A DNA stretch of 64,000 nucleotides from Phoronis australis (lineage: Eukaryota; Phoronida; Phoronidae), in contig NMRA01000126.1 of assembly GCA_002633005.1 (NCBI GenBank), positions 775,839-839,838 of the forward strand, read 5' to 3'. Positions 12,296 to 26,927 of the stretch are shown piece by piece. The first letter of the stretch is position 1, and every line of letters begins with the position of its first letter. The notes under the pieces are model-generated. The model was not told where the DNA came from. It did not search any database and saw nothing but the letters and a program-made list of their open reading frames with translations. The position numbers and the translations under genes are program-made.

Positions 12296-15200
12296 GACAG
12301 TGTATTTAAAAGATGTTAATTGCTTAAAATATTTTACACGACGAATTACAAGCGGACTTGAGCTTCTGCCTATTCAATGAAAATGTGTATCTCTATTGTA
12401 CTGAAAATTATCTAATGAATTATGACCATGAATAATATTGAACATTTGAGTGAGCTATAAGTGTTACACACGCCGATCATATGTGAGAAGTCCAACCTCT
12501 TGTTAACCGGGTCCGCCTACCTGAGTGCAGAACCCGAGGTCAAGAACGAATGTTTTGAGCTATAGGCGCAATCTTTTTTGGACGCTGTACTTAATGCCTA
12601 ATGCCTATAGGAACCATAGTTTTTAGCTGCTGGTGAATACTGCCATATTTCCAATGTGACTCAGTGAGATCCGCATAATGAGCAGTGTTCATCTCCAAGC
12701 ACAAATTTGAGGTTATACGAAAGTAGGGAGGTATTACGGATGGTTTGGGCGAAATGCGGTTGAATGAACCTAGTTTCCTCACAAGCGAGCAGTCATAACA
12801 AATTGTCAGTTCTTTCGATAATCTGAAATCTCATTTGACCACGGAACAATTTGAGACTAATTTCATAACGGTAAGTGTGACTAAATCAAAAGTTGATTTA
12901 ATTGGTCGAAGGCGCGAGTTTCAGCATTGCCGATTTACTAAGGTGAAATCGGCTGAGGCTGCACAGAGTTCACGTTAACAGTTTCTTAGTCTTAATAATT
13001 TCGATGACTGAGACTTATTCTTGGCACCAGATTTTGCTTTGAAAATCACTGTTTTTATTTCAGTTCGATTTTCAGCCTTCACTGACATTCGGCGAGACAT
13101 GTCAGTTAAAAATAGTCAGTAAACAAGTAATCCGGCTCTGACTAAATGGGAAGAGCGCGATCTCGTTACAGACGTCTGGTTCTATTGTCAATAGACGAGT
13201 TCACTGAACTGATGTACTGTAGACTCGAATTATTGACATGAGTATACCCAGGAGTGACTAAGAAATATTTTTGCCATAACAAATTGATGCATAGGGTTTA
13301 CAACTTGCCCAGACCACAGAGGGACACCAACGGAAGTCAATGAGATGTGCGTAAGTGCAATGATGGGTAAATAACTGCAGTGAAAACTTGGAAGTCAAAC
13401 TGAGAGAAAAGGGAATTAATCTGGCAAAATTTGTAAAAATTTTTAATGGGTTTTTCGGTATCTCAGCTCCATCTGCCAAATCGTGACTAACTATAAGGGC
13501 AAAACTCGACAAAATTCCAGCAAAGTGGCCAAAACATGTTCCGCGAGAGAACAGGGCATTCATCCGATGCCGGGTGACGGCCCTTGTGGCATATCTAAAG
13601 CCAAAACACAACAATTATTATCCATATTTTCATCTGAATCTTCTGTGACTATGTTCGTGCGGTAAGTGCTTGTCAGGTGAGTCGACATCGTTCTATTTTT
13701 GCTGTTTTTGTAGTTCTTACAATCGACCTTTCCACGAGGAATGTTGACTCTGGCTGATGACTCAGTGTTCTCTGTAATGAGCAACCACACGGCGCAGGCG
13801 TGAGGTCACAGTGTCAGGTTCTCTCAGGCGTTGGCAGTAGACGGTATGTCTTGATCCGATGAGGCAGGGCAGGATGAACATCGGACCGGCGAATTGAAAG
13901 GTGAGTGTTAAAAGATCTCGATCTGCAAAGAATGGTTTACACCACGTTATCCTGATAGACCGTTTGAGCATATTCATCGGCATGGTTACAAGTACCAGAT
14001 ACACACGCACAGTTTACAATACAAGCCCGATGACAAGCGGTCGGCTCCTTTGCAATCCAGAAATTGTAGTGCTTTTCAAGCAGTACATACTTTACTAAAC
14101 CCTTTTCAAGACGTACATCGAGCCGGCCGGCACATCGTGGTTATTTATAGGCGTGCTGGGTAAGAAATTGTCATGGCTGTCTCAGATTTCAAGACGCCTA
14201 TAGGCCTTCACCCATGAGCTTTAGTTATTGATCGTTAATATTATAATGATCCTGTAGACAAAACGCAAGCATAGTGTAATTTATGAATTAACCTTGCTTC
14301 ACGCTGTCTGGCTTGGACTACAGACACTTGAGTACTATAAACTTGTTAAACTGGTCGCGTTTGTTTTTTACTTGGTGTTTCTTTGCAAATCACGTTTTGT
14401 CCGGTTAAGTACCTTCAACAGCGGTACACATCGAGGCACCCCTGCGAATTCATGTTTTTTCTCGATCTAATACAAATGTTTAGCTAAGGAAAGCCTTGAA
14501 GCATGACAAAACCGGCCTTTTATCGTTTATTGAAAGAGGCGTAAATGCACATTTGAATAATATAGCGTTGAAAGCAGACAGGTAATATTAACATATCTGA
14601 TGTCTATAGTGAAAATGGTCACTCATTGAAACACTGCGCCACAGGCAAACACTGGTATTGGTCCCAGTTAGAAAATGTTGGTTACCTTTGATGGAGATTT
14701 GTTTAAAAAACAGTATTCGGCGTATATTGGGTTAACTCAAGTTTGGTGTTGGGGTGATAATGTATCGATGTTTATTTCATATCTCCGTTTTACCCCAATA
14801 CCCTTATCATGGGAGTCTTACAGGAACACCAAGCTTGAAATGGACTTGATGAAAAGGCTGTAATGCAACGCTGGTGTAACCCCGGTGAATCATTAGTGAA
14901 ACACTAAATAGAGCGGACAAAAATAGCGATTTGTCTTTCTGCAGTATGGCGTACGCCTCTAATAGCCTATGACATTAATTTCTTGTCAACAGTTTTTTGC
15001 CCTAGGTGTTAAAAACGGAGCAGTTCGAGTTCGTGTGGCGTTATAGTAGGATCATTACTGAATGGAAGTGCGTTACATCCCGTCATTTTGCAACATTTTC
15101 ACTCGGACAACTCGCTCGAGCCGGCATTTTTAACAGTCGAAAGGACATACCAGGTGGAATACTGTAGGTGGTAGTATAACATCGGTGTAGAGTTCGGTAG

Positions 15201-18200
15201 CTGTCTTGCGACTAGAAAAAAATAGTTAAACTCATATGTTCTCATTTATAATACACGGCAATATCTCGCATAATCTTGCGAAGTCTTGCTTTTTAGCGAA
15301 GTCCTTGCCGTAGGTCCTAGCAGCGTTACTGAATTCTACTAGGGTGACAAAGGATGTATGTAGCACTCCTGCGTCCGTTTGTGATCCAGTATTACATTAA
15401 CAGAGATCATTTTAGAAAAAAAAAAACGTAGCTATGGGTGAATTGACCCGCACACCTGAAGTCTATGGACCAGTTTGCAAGATCTATTGGCCGTGCTATT
15501 TTCACCCTTTTTCGCTTCCAATTTTAATGGCCCGTTGACTAAAGTTCAGCAATCGCAATGCGGCAATGAAATTATTTTTGCGCCAAGAGTGACGCGGGCG
15601 CGCTCCTAAAATTATCTCTGTACTAACCAGTGTAACATCAAGAGTGGTGAATGTAACTCATAGTTTAACACCTCGTATAACCCTGGTGTTACACTAACTC
15701 CGATGTTATCCTGGCGCTTACCTTGAAGTGACTTACGAAAACTCTATTTTCTGCTCTGTATATCGTTGTGAATTCTTTAAAATTACTCCTTTTTAAGAAT
15801 GTAGGTGGTAATCGTACTGAAGCATATATATGTGAAACTGTATTTTTCACCTCTTTATAACCTTAGTAATTCTTTAAAGTTACCGGGCCTTCCCCCAGTG
15901 TCAATATAAGAATCTTCATGATGATAAAAAAACATTCTGTCATAATGTCGCGACCTCTGAATGTAATTACAAAACTATCTGTTGTCATCATTTCCGTGAC
16001 AAATCCCCGCATAAGGTGACACTCAACAATTTTGATGTTTTGGGCTTGAAAAAGCAGGTCTTCTTGGCAGCTCCGACAGTTTGATCCACAGGGAGGGCAA
16101 ATCTTGAAACAATGAACAGTACACTGGGCCAAAGACTTCAAAAACCTTGCACAAAATATATGGAAACTCATTTCAAAGTCACTGCTTTCATCATTTTGGA
16201 CTACCGCAAGTGCAGTCGACTCCTTAAAAAACAAACAAAATACAAACCAGCGAATTTCACACCAAAGACACCATTCACATGCAATTGCTTCAAACTGAGA
16301 GACAGCATATTCAGACTGCCAAAACTCTCCAAATTTCAGAAATCGGCCAAATTTTTTACAAACCCAAAATGTCTGAAGGGTATCTGAATTTCCTACTAAA
16401 GGTTTAAGAAAACCACGACTGTCCAATTGGTCTAGGGGTCAACAACTGGCAATCTTTAATTCCGAACAGACGCAAAACTCAAGCGAAATGCTATTTTTAT
16501 CATTCACATGCATCACAAAACTTGAAAAAAATGTTCTGTCAACCCAACAGCCGCCAACTTTTGGACAGTTCCTGTAAATTCAACCGTTGGGTCAAAACGT
16601 GGGTCAAAAAACAATTCAGTGCCACCTGATGCTCCATACAACTCCAACTTTCTATTACAGAGACAACTGAATCGGTGCATATTCTTTAACTCAGTGTATG
16701 CCATTTAAAGTCTGTGAGTCAATAGTTTCCAGCTACCTTTTAGAAAATTGTGGGATATATACATGCTCCTCGCTATCTGTTGGCTATAAATGTAGTTGTA
16801 CGTCTCTGCTTTGATTGGTTGGGTTTACTCATATTGGTTGACCGGCGTCTCAAAATCCATTTTAGATATTCCACAAATTTCCCACCACAAAAAGGTCAAT
16901 TTGTAAAACACGTTGCAAGTCAGTTGTCGCATTGGTTTGCACCAAGCTTCGTCATTCAAGTACAGATAGAATTCTATGAGTACAAGAAGTTATACAACTT
17001 CACAGTTAATAATTGTTACTGTTTAAAAACCCAGGCGCCACTAACTATATCCAAAGTGAGATCGCTAGCAAGTTCTTTTCTTGCTAGGGCCACCGTCTGC
17101 GAGCGCAGGGGTTGCAGTATTGAATCCTCGCTTAGAAGCTGGTTCCAGAAAATGATTGTTCTAGTTTATAATATCCCTTTAAATATGACTTACACATAAA
17201 TACTTGGCTTGTTTGACAAGTATGAATACCAGCTTTGCTGGTCCAAACCATAACACCTCTTTCAGAACTCATTTACAAAAGACAATTCATTTACTACACC
17301 TTGATTTAACCAACGCAGAACCAAAACCTGATAAATTCTTAACATCTTGTCCTCAACAAGCTTTTTCTTGTATGCAAACTGAAATTGAAAATTATAACTA
17401 ATTTTAAGATATGTGCCGTCCTGAGCGTTCACATAATTCTTGATTATTCTGACGTATCTAGAAGACCATATCTCCGACCAAGCTCTCCGCCAGCTGTGAA
17501 GTTTGATGCACTAAGTCCAAGACCTAACGGAAGTTTCGAAAAACTATCATGCGCTGTTAGGAGCATAGTGCAATCCCCAAATTTCACGACTAGTATGACT
17601 TGAGGATTGGTAACACCTTTGAGTAAAAAAGTCAATCGCATTTCAATTTGCATGTACGGGAAACTAGACAATTAATGCTTGATATGCCTTGTATGCAAGA
17701 TTTTTATGAGCTGTTGTCCAAACACATTGGGTAGAAAACAAGTTCCTGAATAACAATAATTTGGGACTGCTTTGGCCAAAAATTGACCAACTTTCATCCT
17801 GTTTTAACTATCCACTACTGCTGAAAATAACCATCTTGGTTTTACCATTGTTGACATGTAACCTCCACATTTGGGAAGAATTCTTTAGACTATTCTCAAT
17901 CTTTTCACCATTATAACAGTCTCTGCAAACAAAAAGAAGTCGTCTGAACGCAATAGACATTAAAATTTATGAAACCAATACTCACTGTTGAATCTCGGCT
18001 GGGTTTTATTCAGTAACATTTCCAAACGAAATGTCGTGTTTTCTCAATAAATTTCTTCCTTGTTACGTTTGCTTTAAAATTTTGTATACTACTATGACCA
18101 ACGATTTTGATGACAGATATCCGTTGTTTTACAATAAATCTGACACATTTCCTTAAGTATTTCTAGAAGTGACAAAACTGGAACATGATCGATGTTCAGG

Positions 18201-19687
18201 GCACTAAAACGTCACTTTTCACACATGCTCTCATCTAGAATTTTGAAAATACTTTTGTGGATTTAGGGCATTTAAAAACTAAGTGGAACTGAACGGACGT
18301 TTGTAAGCACCTCAAAACTACTTATAATTACAGCAATTATCACAGTAATCATAACAATTATGACCGTTCGACATTCTTTGATGACTAGACCTAGTCTAAT
18401 CGTGAAGCCCATCCAAAGTATCGCGTTATGTGTCATTACATTTGGGTGCTTTTATTGCTAAAAATTCCAGGGGCTTGTTTTATATTTTTGTCTTAACTGA
18501 GACCCGTTCATTATCAGCGAGAAAAGTGATAACCTGAAATCAGCCTCAAAGCGTAACTTTCGCGGTCGCAGTCCAAAGCTCCATGGTAGGACTAAACCCC
18601 ACTTGATAAGTGTCAAAGTTTTTCAAGCGTAATTAACTGGTTATGTCACCGCTCTTGACTCGAGCGAATGTCTGACGGACAACGGCGAGAATTGGCGATT
18701 CGTAATAAATGAAAACAACAACGAATTTTATTGTTTTATAGGTCTGGTCAAAGCTAACAACTTCAAGAAGACTATCATACCTCATCCAAGAGAATCCCAA
18801 AAATGCATTTTCGGCCGTAAAACCCATTACCGATAAATTCTCTTTAAGACTAAGACAAAACAAGTTTGAGGACGGAGCACGAATTCTACTCATTAATATT
18901 TTAGCATAAACGTAAGACAATATTGATATCATTGACTTACATACAGTAATTAAAAAGGAATTAGATTAACAGATAACTAGATAAGGCTAATTGTCATTAT
19001 TATTTCTCTGAATTGCATTTGAACACGCGAACATGTCAAAAATGTATACCGTGTTTTTAGTAGATTTGTTTATAAGTTACACATGTCATTTGACGTCGTG
19101 CAAATGTTGTATGGGAAATATTGGAAAAACATGTTCAGTAGTATAGCCATGGTTAAGAAATAACTGGGATGAACGGTATATTTTTGTGAATGTCAGTTGT
19201 GCAAATCGATGTCGACTACAGATGAGTTATATTTGGACCAACATAGCTGTGAGTCTGACCTATAGCCTTGACATTATACACACTCACGGTAAATTTATGC
19301 AATGTATCTGCCCGTTGGCACATACTCCCATCCGACCGTCTCTCCTGAAGCTACACTGTTTGAAGACTTGATCAAATGCCAGCACATGGAAACGTCGTGT
19401 GCAAAAAGCAAAATGTGGCGATTTATTGCAGTATAAGTTATCGACAAAATGTCAAAAATTTCCTCACTCATGTTAGAAAGGAATTCTGTGTTGGGCAGTA
19501 GTAATGGTCAAGACCATGCGGACCATATTGTGTGTCCAACTCAGTCTCAAACAATTATAACGAATTTCAGTTGTTTCCAAGCCCAGTAAGCTCCTCTGAT
19601 TTGAGTAAGGAACCAGTTAAAACCAGTATTACCTTGGTAACTGGTCTAAATGCAAACCAATCCATATGGAGTTATGTTATTTTTTCT

Positions 19688-19740
19688 CTTAATGCAGTGC
19701 ACAGGAGTAGCTCAGCGGGAAAAGGGCATCTGTAGACCTG
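19688..19740 (+). repeat. tRNA-derived SINE A-box fragment
   Basis: The sequence GAGTAGCTCAGCGGGAAAAG has the pol III A-box pattern. No good B box follows within tRNA distance, so this is a truncated tRNA-derived SINE. It sits about 70 bp upstream of the first coding exon of the sacsin-like gene. Confidence 0.4.
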
Positions 19741-19807
19741 AAGCAGTCGTATACGTTGTTTTTGTCGTTATGTTATGTTGTTTCATGTTAATGTTGTTCT
19801 AGGTAAC

Positions 19808-22800
19808 ATGGAAAGACCCGTGGAAAATGGGCAAATCAGCAAAAATGGCACATCAACAGAAGGGGTGAGTTCGAGCTGATTCCTTCTGTGCGTTGTTTTC
19901 ACGTACTCTAATAAAAGCTTTGGAGATTTTTACAATGCTCAATTAGATTATTTTTATAGGAGGTTACATGTTAAAAGGGAGTCGGCTCATTTTTTTCAGT
20001 CACTGGGGTTTCTCAATATCTCTTTATTTGTTCAACTGTGCCAAACGTTAGCGTGGGTTTCCATTCAAGGAACGTGCGTATTTCTAATGGGTTCAAGGAG
20101 ACCCCTTATTAATGTATTTATTCGAGATAATACCATAGTCATATACATATAGTCTGCAAAAGAAATTTTTATTATTACTTTCAACTGTCTGTAAACAGTA
20201 AATAATTTCAATTGTTTTCAAGCAAACGCATGCGACATTATAACGGTTACAAACTCGCGTTTCGTCAAAGAAACTAAGTTTTAATTTAGTCAACACTTCC
20301 CGATGGACAACTGTTCTAGTCTTGTTTCTAAGTGGGGCTAGAACGAGCATCTGGGCTTGAAAACAGCTCTCAGTTCGCTATTGCTTGAGACCATGCTCGG
20401 CTCATTAAACGACCCACCATGACAAGTCGGCTTGTAGAGCCTGGTGCCAAGCAACTGGGAACTATATGATATTTCAAGCCACGAAATCACTTCTATAATA
20501 ACTAAGGAACAATTCGAAACCAATTTCGTAACCAACTAGAATAAAAATTAGTTTTATGACGGAAGGCCGGTTTACAGTCATTTTAAAAGATGATGATGAT
20601 TTCTATATTTTCCAGAATAATGATTTGCCGAGATTCAACCGATTTGGCCAGCATGAGCCGGCTGTGGTCCGCATTCGAAATATCATCACCCAATACGTTG
20701 GAGAAGTGCGAGGGTTTGGTGTCGACGAGATAGTCAAAGAACTTGTACAAAATGCTGACGATTCTAGCGCAACAGAATTGCATTTTATTCTCGACAAGCG
20801 CACTCTCTCTGAAGAATCGGTGTGGCCAGAGTGGAGACCACTACAAGGGCCCGCATTCTGCATTTACAATAACAAACCTTTCTCTCAAGACGATATTTCA
20901 GCCATTCAGAAACTGGGTGTTGGTAGCAAGGGAACTAATCCTGACAAAACAGGCCAGTTCGGCATTGGTTTCAATGTTGTCTACCAACTGACAGATTGTC
21001 CAATCTTGTTGTCAGGTAATAGGGATGTCTGTATGTTTGACCCTCACATGACCTATATCCCTGGAGCCAATGACGAACGACCTGGTGGTCATGTTGATCT
21101 TATCGCAGATCCTAGTTTTAGAGAAACCTGGGAAGATTTTATGGATGGATTTTTACCACAGTTTTTCTCGAACGAAGACGCTACTATGTTTCGTTTGCCT
21201 CTTCGCCACAAAGACAACGTTTCTAGTATTTGCAAACTTGGTTACGGTGATAAAGAAATTGATCAAATACAATATCATCTTCAGTCGACGGACTTTCGTA
21301 TGTTCATGCATGACGCAATTTTGTTTACAAAAAATATCGAGAAGATAAGCGTTTCATGCATTAAGAAGAACGGTCAAATGGAAGATATGTGTGTAGTTTC
21401 TCGTCACATCAATGAGCAACAGAAGAATGAACTAAAATCTGCTTTCCGCCGCGTTTCCCAGGAGATGCGGTTATTTATTGAAGGAAAGATACCGGTCGAA
21501 GACATTCAAAGATTCTCTCTATTTTACGACTTAGTAACTAGAGATGAGTATAGTTCGTTCAAATGGCTTGTTAGTCAATCGTTTGGATTCCAAAAATCTC
21601 CTTCAGCTACTGACTTGGATTTTTTAAAGGTATACTTTAAAGAGGGATCTAAAAGATTTCTTCCTGTTGGCGGTATAGCTAGTAGACACGAAAACTTTTC
21701 AACCTTTAGAGGAGTCGTCTATTCTTTCCTTCAGTTACCTATTCCCACTGGCCTTCCTGTACACGTCAATGGCCACTTTGCTATTCACTCATCTCGACGA
21801 ACAATTTGGTCCTCAACTGCCTTTGGCCAATGGAACAGTCTGTTGCGAGAATGCGTGCTTGTACCTGCGTACTGCAATTTCCTGAGAGAGCTGACGAATA
21901 GACTGTCCCCTTCCAACGTATCTTTGCTCGTGTCCGTTCTTCCAGAGATTTCCAAAACGAAAGATGTGTTCTTTAGCGATTTGGTATCGGGTTTGTACAA
22001 TCATTTAGTTCATGGTAAATTTTCTGTAATTCCAATTACATTACCTGACGATGGTCTCGTGTTTTCAGATATTTCGGACGTGTTATTCGTTTCACAAAAG
22101 CCCAATGTCGAAATAGAGAATACGCTCACAAAACTTGGTTATAAGGTCTGCCGATATCAGGACATTTCCTGGAAATTGCAAAATAGCGGAATTAAAGATG
22201 TTCAGGTCATAAGTCCCAGCGTTGTCATCACGCGCCTGAAAATGTTGGCAAGTGTTATGAAGTTGCCTGAAGACGTCAGCCAAACACCTTTTGAGTCTCC
22301 TGCCCGGGTGGCACTGATTTTAAAGTACTGCTTGGGTGAAAACGCCTCTTCGAGTCAGTACTTAGCTCTTGATGGCGTTCCTTTGTGCCTAACATCAGAT
22401 GGCACGTTACGTGTCTTTAGCATATCTAAACCTGTGTTCGTTACAACAAGGTTTCCTGATCTCTTGCCCAACAACCCTGACCGTATTTTACACAAGGATC
22501 TTTGCAATCTCTTCACAATTCCACCAAACACGCAAGTTCTGCTTCCTGTCAAAAACCTCCTTGCTGTTGACCTGGCCAGTTTCCTTGAAGGCGACATGCC
22601 GTTTATGAAAACGGGCGAGTGGGCCTCATTGTTCTGGTCTTTCATCAAGACCGAAGTGTCACTTGGTCTCTCAGAACCTAGCCAGCTCCTGTTGCCGTTT
22701 CGTCCTTTGCCCTTGCTCCCATCTAGTCGAGGAGAGTATGTAACCCTTCGTGACGGAAAATCGCTGTTGAATACTGCAAAGGTAAATAGCGCAATCCGAG

Positions 22801-25800
22801 CAATTATTGCAAAATTAGACTTGCCAACTGTAGATTTCAGTTTGATGTCTTCTGCTTTTGCAACAGACCAAGAAATTGGACTGTGCATTCACTCGTTTGT
22901 TTTGGACGCCATGTTGCCAGAAGATTTCCTGCATAGTGTTTCTAAAAATGGCGTTAATAGAATTGATCTTACTGGTGAAGAGTGTGAATTGCTTTTGCAA
23001 TACATAAACATGGACGTTGGTGTGGTAAAAGATGAGGAACTACGCGAGACTTTGAAGAAGTTACCACTGTTCGAGACAGTCGAAGACACGTACACAAATC
23101 TACCTTCCGATAAGCATGTTGCAGTTCTTGACAATTGTATTCCTACGCGAGGCATATCAACTTGGATGGAGCGAAGTGACTGTGTTCTATTAAAAGAAAA
23201 GTCATCTTACAAAGTTCTTTACGAGGAACTTGGATTGTCTAGAGAAAACGCGATAGACGTCTATTTTCGCAATATTTTCCCTAACTTTGACAAATTTGAC
23301 GATGAACTTAGAATGGCGCACCTGCTGAGCTTAAGAGACACACTTATACCCCTGTTGCCAACATTTGGAACCGACGAGCTGAGAGAACAGTTTTGGATGC
23401 AACTGTCGGAATCGGCGCTCATTTCATTTGAAGGGAGTTTCTATCCAGTATGTCACTTTTACAAACCCGACATGACGATCATTGCGGTGCTGGGCACACA
23501 TCGTTCACTCCCTGAAGTGTTCACTTCTGATGAATGGATGTCTATGCTAACTTCAGCCGGATTAAAGAATAATCTTACGAATGAAGAGATACTGCAATGT
23601 GCAGTGAAGCTTGCCGAATCTGACGACCGTGAGAATTATGATAACGACGTTAAAATGTTGCTGGAAATTGCGACCAAGTCTGATCTCGTTGATGATGAAT
23701 GGAAACAATTAAGTGACATAAAATTCATACCACAAACACCAATTGAAGTCGATGACGACATGGTGAATATATGTCTACCAAAAGTTCCACTTGAGGACCG
23801 AATATGTCTCCGAGGGTCAGTACTGTACGAAAACATGAAAGATCGTCATCTGTATCGTTCATCCATTCTCGCTTGGAGCAGAGTTTCCTCTTTGCCGAAA
23901 TGGTTAAGTCTGCCTGAAAATAAATACGATTTATTAGAAATCCAAGAACGACCTCAAGTAGAAGATGTTTGTTTACACTGTGTAACCCTCTGCAGTGCAA
24001 TAAACGAGCACCTGCCTGATTCTGCTTTCACGGCCTTTAAGAAGATCATGTACTACGTGTTCGACTACCTTAAACCAGCCTGCCAGTGCAACAAGAAGGG
24101 CTGTCGAGACTGTGGAGGTTTGAGGGAGCTGTCCAAAGCTACTTGTAGATGCATACCTTTAAAGGGAGGTAAAGTTCTTGTGGCATCGAAGCAGATTGTT
24201 TTAAAGTTTCCTAAAGACATTGATGTTGATTTTCTTCAACCGTATGTTTATCAAAGACCTTCTGACTTGGGGAAATACGACGACCTGTTGAAACGAATAG
24301 GTTGCCACACTAAGCCAACACCCGATGTTTATGGGGAGATCCTTTACCGACTTCGTCAAGAAATTGGCAACTGTCCTCTTCAAGCAAATCAAAAACTGAC
24401 TGCAAGTATGGCAGTGTACGGACTCTTTACTTCACTGCAACAAGACTCTGCTCCCACCTTTACAATGCGACCACTGTATCTACCGTCAGACAAAGCTATC
24501 TTGTGTTTAGCCCAAGAGTTAGTAGCCAATGACAACGAACTCATCGCTAAGGTCGTACGCGAGAGACATTATGACTACATGTGTTCTATTTCGAGCTGCA
24601 ATCTCTCCAGGTCTGCCTCTGAGTACTTATCTTTCCTTCCTCTTGAAGTCAGGCCGAAATGTCTGTCCCACATTGTTTCGCAAGAAATACGAATTGACGA
24701 AAAGTGTGCTCATGGTGCTGCTTGTGACTTCATTCGGACATTTAGGCAGAGAATTAAGGCTAAGAAGTTTTACGATGCATTATGGTCTATAGCCAGGGTT
24801 CCTGAGTGTGAAAGAATTCAATTCAAGGAAGAACTTGACAGGCTGAAAATTTTAGACTTTGAATGTTGTGATGAAATGAGGACATATTTAACGGAAAACG
24901 GCAGAATTATAGACGATACAGAGAAAGACGAATGCGTGTTTCTTACCAACACACTGTCCGTGTGTAAGCTTTTGGTGAAACACGCCGATCAGTATCCTGG
25001 AACTCACGAACAAGTGTCGAAGGTGGCTTCTTCCCTCAAAGCTGTCATCTGCTTCAGTAAAGAGTTTTTCGTGGATAGTGGTCTTCTTGTTCGTCTCATC
25101 AGATGTCAAAATGACGATGAAATCGAGAACATGTTGATTGAAGAAGGTAAGCGTGTCGGACGTACTTCGCACAAATTGGTAGTTGTTATGAGTACCAAGT
25201 TCCCAAATTTTTCCAAAATCACAAAGAATGATTTGCACCAGCAGAACTTTTATTTTATTTCTCTAGTTAGTGAAAACCACGTTTGTTACAGTTTCAGGCG
25301 CTGTGTTTTGAATTAAATTTTTGTTCGAATGCATAACTGATTCTCGTTGACAGTTCAGTTTTAAAGTCCATTAAAGTAATCCAACGGAATTAATGAGATT
25401 GAACATTTTGTTCTAAAGTTAGTCGAATCGTTTTCTACAATTCAGTCTCCCATTTTTCAAAGTGATTCTGTGTGCGCTTTCAGGGCTATCAACCAAACAA
25501 GATGACATGTCGGCCCCTAAGCCGGGAAGTAGCGTCCCTGATCAGGAACAGTCCTTATTCAGCTATAACCCGGATGTAAGATTCACTCCCAAGGAATATG
25601 TTGGCTACCTGAAGCCGTCCGCGAGCGGTGGAGAACCGCAGCTTGTTTTCGCAAGAATTGTACGAGAGGCAGTTGAACGGACAAAAAATGCCGATGATGG
25701 ACCAGATATGTTTCGAGAGTATGACATTGACGTCGGTCTTGGGTATCCAATCACAGTGCAGTCTCTTGACCTGTGCAGGGAGGTCAAACGTCACAGCATA

Positions 25801-26870
25801 GACGAAAATAAAAAGGTTGGTATTTTCACAGGTGGCTGGATGCATATCTCTAGATAGAAACAATAATGCAGTACTTTGTAAACGGGCGTGTTGTGTCAAA
25901 GTGTGAAAAAATATTCTCGCTTAAATTCTGGGATGGGGCATAGTGTCTGCCAACTCGTCTTTCAGTACCTACTGCAGCGCAGAATTTGTAGGGGACAGGC
26001 GTGACACTTCCTTTCAAAATGACAACATCTTAAAATAGAGCAAAAAGAACTAAAAATTAGAAATAATCCACAGCTAGTCAGAATGGAACCACTTTTAGGC
26101 GCAGGTCCATGTTAGGTGGGACCCTTTTATAAGATCGGATTCCTTGTCAGATGTAGGACTTGTCATAGTTCCCTCCTTTAAATCTTTTTACGAAACTACT
26201 CCATTCACCATGACTTCACAATGCCCTCAACTCGACTCTTTGAAACGGTAGTTTTTGCGCCCAAAAAGCTCCCAGGGGCCTCTTTCTGAAACATGTATAG
26301 CGACCGCTGCGCTTTAAGTGGCCATGGGATAGAAATAGCAACTCTGGTTCTTTTTGTAGTCAGTTTTGCTTCTGAAAAAAGTCCAGCCACGAGATCTTTG
26401 AAAATTTTTAACTTAAATATACTGAGGGTGAATTTCATCAAGCAAAAGATATCACTAAAATATGTAATTTCCTAATTTTCAACTCTGGTTTTGTCGTATT
26501 TTTTTGTATTTTTTAATTTTTTGAAAAGTGGGCGAGTTTCCGTGGAAACTTCATTACATATAGTGGCAGTTGAATAAATACCCATGATGCATTAGTCAGT
26601 TGCCACTTTAATTCTGTTGAATGGTCATTATTTGGGTTTAAGTGCCTACTGAACTAACTTGCATTAAAATCTGTTTGATGAAGTTCCTAACTAAACTGCA
26701 GGGGAAAGAATATCTTTAATGGCCATTCTTAGGTTAAATATTCGAAAACTGACTGTACATTTGATCTGTAGTAGTCATGCAAAACGATCCCGAAACAGGC
26801 TCTGTGGGGACTTTCTCTTGGTGGAGCTTTTTCGGGATCACCAGTACAGTATTCAGGGTAATGTGACTAA

Positions 26871-26927
<57 letters not shown>

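Larger units (their letters stand above)
10550..19690. other. Intergenic DNA between RPS4 and the sacsin-like gene
   Basis: No exon with recognisable protein similarity was found. The stretch is AT-rich and holds a tRNA-like fragment (11159-11236, minus), one copy of the family also found at 40750 (11985-12295), and scattered degenerate GTGTTACAC/CCGGTGT motifs between 14640 and 15730. It also has a small inverted repeat near 17067-17090 (CTAGCAAG/CTTGCTAG). The 187-codon minus-strand reading frame at 15863-16426 has the composition of translated non-coding DNA. Confidence 0.5.

Noticed and set aside
15863-16426. 187-codon minus-strand frame
   Set aside because: Composition rich in Phe, Cys and Leu without domains, and no supporting exon structure; it looks like translated non-coding DNA.
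20556-20615. N-terminal 20 codons before the sacsin-like ATPase
   Set aside because: They end exactly at a good splice acceptor, the residues look like translated intron, and an upstream exon joins in phase. They are kept only as an alternative start.
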